From assembly GCA_050261915.1 (NCBI GenBank), contig JBLNDT010000052.1, positions 1 to 64,000 of the forward strand: DNA of 64,000 bases, in the 5' to 3' direction. The DNA comes from UBA699 sp050261915 (GTDB taxonomy: Bacteria; Bacillota; Clostridia; Clostridiales; Clostridiaceae). Of the stretch, positions 60,978-64,000 are shown in pieces. Numbering within the stretch: position 1 is the first letter of the stretch; every line of letters begins with the position of its first letter. Under the pieces are notes generated by a model. That model ran no database searches and had not been told where the DNA came from. It saw only the letters and a list, made by a program, of their open reading frames with translations. The position numbers were made by a program, and so were the translations under genes.

Positions 60978-61003
60978 ACCGCCGTTTAGCCGGCGGTTTT
61001 TTT
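60978..61003 (+). terminator. Terminator after the repeat protein gene
   Basis: ACCGCCG (60978-60984) pairs with CGGCGGT (60991-60997), followed by a T run. The GC-rich stem stands out in AT-rich surroundings. Confidence 0.85.
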
Positions 61004-61074
61004 ATAGGTACCTTAGATAACAGAAATATTAAGATTTATGATATAATAATTTAAATAAATATATGAAGGGAAGG

Positions 61075-61146
61075 ATGTTTTTGTTTAGTATATATAAGGA
61101 ATTTGGAATGGATATTGTAGTTAAAGGGGAGGTGTACAGAAAATAG
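61075..61146 (+). CDS. Possible 23-residue leader peptide before rsgA
   Basis: A short frame (MFLFSIYKEFGMDIVVKGEV...) with AAGGGAAGG upstream; a TTG at 61081 in the same frame has better spacing (21 residues). Its 3' end lies in a hairpin arm (GGGAGG near 61128 pairing with CCTCCC near 61161, plus ACAGA/TCTGT). It may be a translated leader regulating rsgA, or chance. Confidence 0.3.
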   Translation: MFLFSIYKEFGMDIVVKGEVYRK

Positions 61147-61197
61147 TAATCTGTGCCTCCCTAAGGCTATATGAATTAAATATGGGAGGAATAACAA

Positions 61198-62274
61198 TTG
61201 GATAAAATAAATTTATATGATTTAGGATTAAATGAAGAATATAAGATAGAAGCAGCAAAATATGGGACTGAACTTAGTATTGGAAGAGTCTCTGTTCAGT
61301 TCGGGGATTTATACCAGGTTATTACAGAGGAAGGCGAAATGCTGGCAGAAGTATCAGGAAAGCTTGCCTATTCAGCCAAGGGAACCCGATGGTACCCTTC
61401 TGTGGGTGACTGGGTTTTAGTAGATAGAAAAAATAATAATAATGGTAATTTAATTATTCATCATATACTTTCTAGAAAAAGCTCCTTTGAGAGGAAAACT
61501 TCAGGGGTAAGAACAGATGCCCAGGTAGTTGCGGCTAATATTGATACAATATTTGTCTGTATGTCCCTGAACAATAACTTTAATGTACGAAGACTTGAAA
61601 GATATATCTCTGTAGCATGGGACAGCAATGCAGTACCCGTAATAATCCTAACCAAAGCAGACCTTTGCAGTGACATTACAGACAAACTGATGGAGGTTGA
61701 GGCTGCAGCACCTGGGGTAGATATCGTTGTAACAAGCTGCATCAGTGAAGAAGGCTGTATTAACCTTTATAAGTATATAAAAAAGGGGAAAACAGCAGCC
61801 TTTATAGGGTCTTCAGGGGTAGGTAAGTCAAGTTTGATCAACATGCTTAAGGGAAGAAATATTTTGAAAACCAGCAGCTTAAGCAGTGATGATAAAGGTA
61901 AACATACCACAACAAAAAGGCAGCTGATTTTGCTCGAAAATGGAGGGGTTGTTATCGATACTCCAGGCATGAGAGAGCTTGGAATACTAAATGCGGATCT
62001 TGATAAATCCTTCAGTGATATAGAGGAACTTGCCATGAAATGTAAGTTTTCAGACTGCCAACATGAAAATGAGCCAAATTGTGCTGTTAAAAAGGCTGTA
62101 GAAAGCGGTATGCTGGATATCGGCAGACTTGAAAACTACAAGAAACTTCAAAGGGAATTAAAGTATAATGGGCTTAATTCAAGAGAGCTTGAACGGGAAA
62201 AAATAAATCAAATGTTTGGCGGGTTTGGAGCTATGAAAGAAGCAAAGAAATTTGTTAAAAACAAGAAGAGGTAA
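61198..62274 (+). CDS. rsgA: Ribosome small-subunit-dependent GTPase A
   Basis: A 358-residue circularly permuted GTPase for 30S maturation: an OB-fold N terminus (YPSVGDWVLVD), G4 LTKADL (about 150) before G1 GSSGVGKSSL (about 203), G3 DTPGMREL, and the zinc motif CKFSDCQHENEPNC (about 280-293). It is longer than the compact RsgA. TTG start after GGGAGGA. It is adjacent to a sigma-factor gene, with five bases between. Confidence 0.93.
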   Translation: MDKINLYDLGLNEEYKIEAAKYGTELSIGRVSVQFGDLYQVITEEGEMLAEVSGKLAYSAKGTRWYPSVGDWVLVDRKNNNNGNLIIHHILSRKSSFERKTSGVRTDAQVVAANIDTIFVCMSLNNNFNVRRLERYISVAWDSNAVPVIILTKADLCSDITDKLMEVEAAAPGVDIVVTSCISEEGCINLYKYIKKGKTAAFIGSSGVGKSSLINMLKGRNILKTSSLSSDDKGKHTTTKRQLILLENGGVVIDTPGMRELGILNADLDKSFSDIEELAMKCKFSDCQHENEPNCAVKKAVESGMLDIGRLENYKKLQRELKYNGLNSRELEREKINQMFGGFGAMKEAKKFVKNKKR

Positions 62275-62279
62275 GCAGT

Positions 62280-63056
62280 ATGGACATTGAAATAGTTGTT
62301 AATGAATATGGAGATTATATTTTTAACTATGCACTTAGATTGTGCTCAAATCCAGTACTTGCAGAAGACCTTGCCCAGGAAACCTTTATTAATGCATGGA
62401 ATAATTTGTCAAAATTAAATAATTCCTATGCTGTTAAAGCATGGCTAAGAAAAATATGCTTAAACAATTATTTAATGTATGAAAGAAAAAACAAAAATTA
62501 TCAAGAAATTACTGTGGAGGATATGACACAACTGGAACAAGAGGGCACTTTTATTACAGCTGAGATTCCTAAGCCTGAGGAAGAGCTTATTGTGGCTGAG
62601 GAAATAAAGGAACTTCAAAACGGGTGTTTTCTTGCCATGGCCAGATACCTTACACTGCATCAAAGAATAGCATTTTCTTTAACAGATATGTTTGGTTTGT
62701 CTATAGAGGAGGTTGCACAAATCATGGACCTCTCAAAAGGAGCGGTAAAGGGACTTCTATATAGAGCCAGAATGAATCTGGATTCTTTTTTCAGCAACCA
62801 CTGCAGCATAATAGACATAAAAAATCCATGCAGCTGCAAAGCTTGGATTGAGTTTTCAAAAAATAGGGATAACCATCAGCAGGATTTAAAAAAACATAAA
62901 TTGAATACCAACTTGGATTATAAGAAATCAAGCTATGTTTTTAATCCGGAAATACGAAGTAAAATAAATTATCTTTATAAAAACATACCGGATAGAAAAC
63001 CTTCTGAAAACTGGTATAGCCAGGTTTTAGAAATAATAAAAAATAATCGTAATTAA
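62280..63056 (+). CDS. ECF-type sigma factor with C-terminal extension
   Basis: A 258-residue sigma-70-family protein. Region 2: YIFNYALRLCSNPVLAEDLA, QETFINAWNNL. Region 4: HQRIAFSLTDMFGLSIEEVA, QIMDLSKGAVKGLLYRARMN. The ~85 extra residues at the C terminus begin with a Cys group (NHCSIIDIKNPCSCKAW), which may bind a metal or act as a built-in regulator. No separate anti-sigma gene is seen. It directly follows rsgA. Confidence 0.85.
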   Translation: MDIEIVVNEYGDYIFNYALRLCSNPVLAEDLAQETFINAWNNLSKLNNSYAVKAWLRKICLNNYLMYERKNKNYQEITVEDMTQLEQEGTFITAEIPKPEEELIVAEEIKELQNGCFLAMARYLTLHQRIAFSLTDMFGLSIEEVAQIMDLSKGAVKGLLYRARMNLDSFFSNHCSIIDIKNPCSCKAWIEFSKNRDNHQQDLKKHKLNTNLDYKKSSYVFNPEIRSKINYLYKNIPDRKPSENWYSQVLEIIKNNRN

Positions 63057-63115
63057 TCATAACTATACTCTTTTTAATGCATCTATATTAATGAAAAGAA
63101 AGAGGAGGTATTATT

Positions 63116-63556
63116 ATGATCAATTATGAAACTGTTGTAGAAAAGCTGGCACCTTGCGGAATTGACTGCTCCAGGTGCGCATATTACGAAAAGGGCAGGA
63201 TTGTTCTTTTGAGCAAGGAACTTCAGTTCAATCTTATTAATTTTAAAAGAATGGCTGACAAGGCTAAAGCTTTCATGCCAATATTTGGGCACTATGAAGA
63301 ATTTTCTGCAATTTTAAAGCATCTATCAGAGGGGAACTGCAAAGGGTGCAGACTTAGCAGTAAACCACAGTGCAGCATAAATGAATGCAGCAAAGCGGAA
63401 AAGGCTGATTTTTGTTTTCAGTGTTCCAAGTTTCCATGCACCCCGATTACCTATAATGAATCAGTTAAAAATTCATGGGTTAAAAACAATAATGAGATGA
63501 AAAACAAGGGAGTGGAAGAATTTTATTTGGAACAAATTAAAAAGCCAAGATACTAA
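63116..63556 (+). CDS. DUF3795 cysteine-rich protein
   Basis: A 146-residue protein of the DUF3795 family: LAPCGIDCSRCAYYEKG near residues 11-27, GNCKGCRLSSKPQCSINECS (about 78-97) and DFCFQCSKFPCTPI (about 103-116). The regular Cys pairs suggest zinc or iron-sulfur binding. Function unknown. Ribosome site GAGGAGG. Confidence 0.85.
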   Translation: MINYETVVEKLAPCGIDCSRCAYYEKGRIVLLSKELQFNLINFKRMADKAKAFMPIFGHYEEFSAILKHLSEGNCKGCRLSSKPQCSINECSKAEKADFCFQCSKFPCTPITYNESVKNSWVKNNNEMKNKGVEEFYLEQIKKPRY

Positions 63557-63590
63557 AAAAGAGGCACCAGATTTTGGTGCCTCTTAATAT
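63555..63590. terminator. Bidirectional terminator
   Basis: GAGGCACCA (63561-63569) pairs with TGGTGCCTC (63575-63583), with A-rich sequence before and T/A-rich after, between convergent genes. Confidence 0.83.
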
Positions 63591-64000
63591 TATAAAGCCT
63601 TTGTAAGTTCTTCATACTTTTCAATATATAAATCTGAATGCTTTGTAATAGCTTCCTTCTGGTCAAGTGAATACTCATCCTGTACCCCTATAACCTTCAT
63701 ACCAGCCAGCTTTGCGCCCTTAACTGCAGGAAGAATATCTTCAAATACCATACATTTTGATGGGTCTACCTTAAGTTTTTCTGCAGTTAAAAGATATATA
63801 TCCGGAAAATTCTTTTCTCTTGTTACCTCTTCAGTGGTGGTAATAGCATCAAAAAAGTGTAATACGTCATTGTTTCCTAGTGCTGCATTAACAAGCTTTG
63901 AATAATTGCTTGTAGCAATTCCAAGCTTTACTCCTTTTTCCTTAAGCTGCAAAAGATACTCTCTGGCACCTGGCTTTAATTTTACAGTGTTGGAATATGA
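63590..64000 (-). CDS. HAD family hydrolase, 3' part
   Basis: The last 136 codons of a HAD-superfamily hydrolase whose start is beyond the window; the frame is open to 64000. LKPGAREYLLQLKEKGVKLG, IATSNYSK (motif II Ser), REKNFPDIYLLTAEKL (motif III Lys) and VFEDILPAVKGAKLAGMKVI (motif IV acidic) match the beta-phosphoglucomutase/phosphatase-like subgroup. Substrate not visible. An internal TTG at 63952 is not a start. Confidence 0.88.
   Translation of the reverse strand, partial: SYSNTVKLKPGAREYLLQLKEKGVKLGIATSNYSKLVNAALGNNDVLHFFDAITTTEEVTREKNFPDIYLLTAEKLKVDPSKCMVFEDILPAVKGAKLAGMKVIGVQDEYSLDQKEAITKHSDLYIEKYEELTKAL

Noticed and set aside
1..64000. tRNA, rRNA, insertion sequences, integrase genes and attachment sites
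   Set aside because: None was recognised on reading both strands. Absence by eye is not proof; a covariance-model scan would settle the RNA question.

Overview
The window is AT-rich, with purine-rich Shine-Dalgarno sites, frequent TTG/GTG starts, a glutamine synthetase of 632 residues, bacteriohemerythrin, chromate transporter halves, radical-SAM enzymes and ECF sigma factors. Together these point to an anaerobic low-GC Firmicute, most likely Clostridium sensu stricto. It reads as ordinary chromosome. No integrase, transposase, rRNA, tRNA or CRISPR array was recognised by eye.

Layout. (1) 1-2625: the 3' end of gltA, a tandem pair of DUF3841 genes and a rhodanese lipoprotein. (2) 2690-11000: a compound arsenic island with three promoter/operator regions. 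A MarR-like regulator leads arsM (arsenite methylation), a GNAT acetyltransferase gene with one in-frame TGA, and a C_GCAxxG_C_C protein. Next come arsR-arsD-arsA-acr3-arsC, then a second arsR, a thioredoxin-like protein and an ArsP-type permease. (3) 11086-14315: a diguanylate cyclase, a methyltransferase, an XRE/membrane-protein pair and an SdpI-like protein. (4) 14440-19230: an ECF sigma factor, an RsgI-like anti-sigma factor and two wall-binding repeat proteins. The same promoter sequence precedes both transcription units, which suggests an autoregulated envelope regulon. (5) 19279-28398: HelD, a duplicated small protein, bacteriohemerythrin next to a GGDEF-EAL protein, DUF3189, a PHP phosphoesterase and a PAS-HD-GYP protein. 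(6) 28514-35694: two radical-SAM genes behind a 32-bp near-perfect palindrome that covers the -10, a tandem-HNH protein, a lipoprotein, and an HscC-type Hsp70 with its J-protein.

(7) 35805-54418 is mainly housekeeping: HutD/Ves, a K+ channel, rlmH, SEC-C, a CxxH/CxxC protein, YycJ, murA, glnA, murI, threonine dehydratase, cyclophilin, an XRE regulator, radical-SAM enzymes, comB, an RlmI-like methyltransferase and an ABC-F ATPase. (8) 54591-64000: a membrane GGDEF protein with HGDEF in place of GGDEF, a MerR regulator with a duplicated ligand domain, an aminotransferase, LysR with a split chromate transporter, an 18-residue-repeat protein, rsgA, an ECF sigma factor, a DUF3795 protein and a partial HAD hydrolase.

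The strongest candidate for something undescribed is the acetyltransferase at 4021-4521. Its only in-frame stop is a TGA at the position where, as I recall, relatives have Cys. The reading frame is intact on both sides. About 20 nt downstream lies a hairpin with GG in its apical loop, the geometry of a bacterial SECIS. This suggests a selenocysteine-containing acetyltransferase in an arsenic operon, although a recent nonsense mutation is not excluded.
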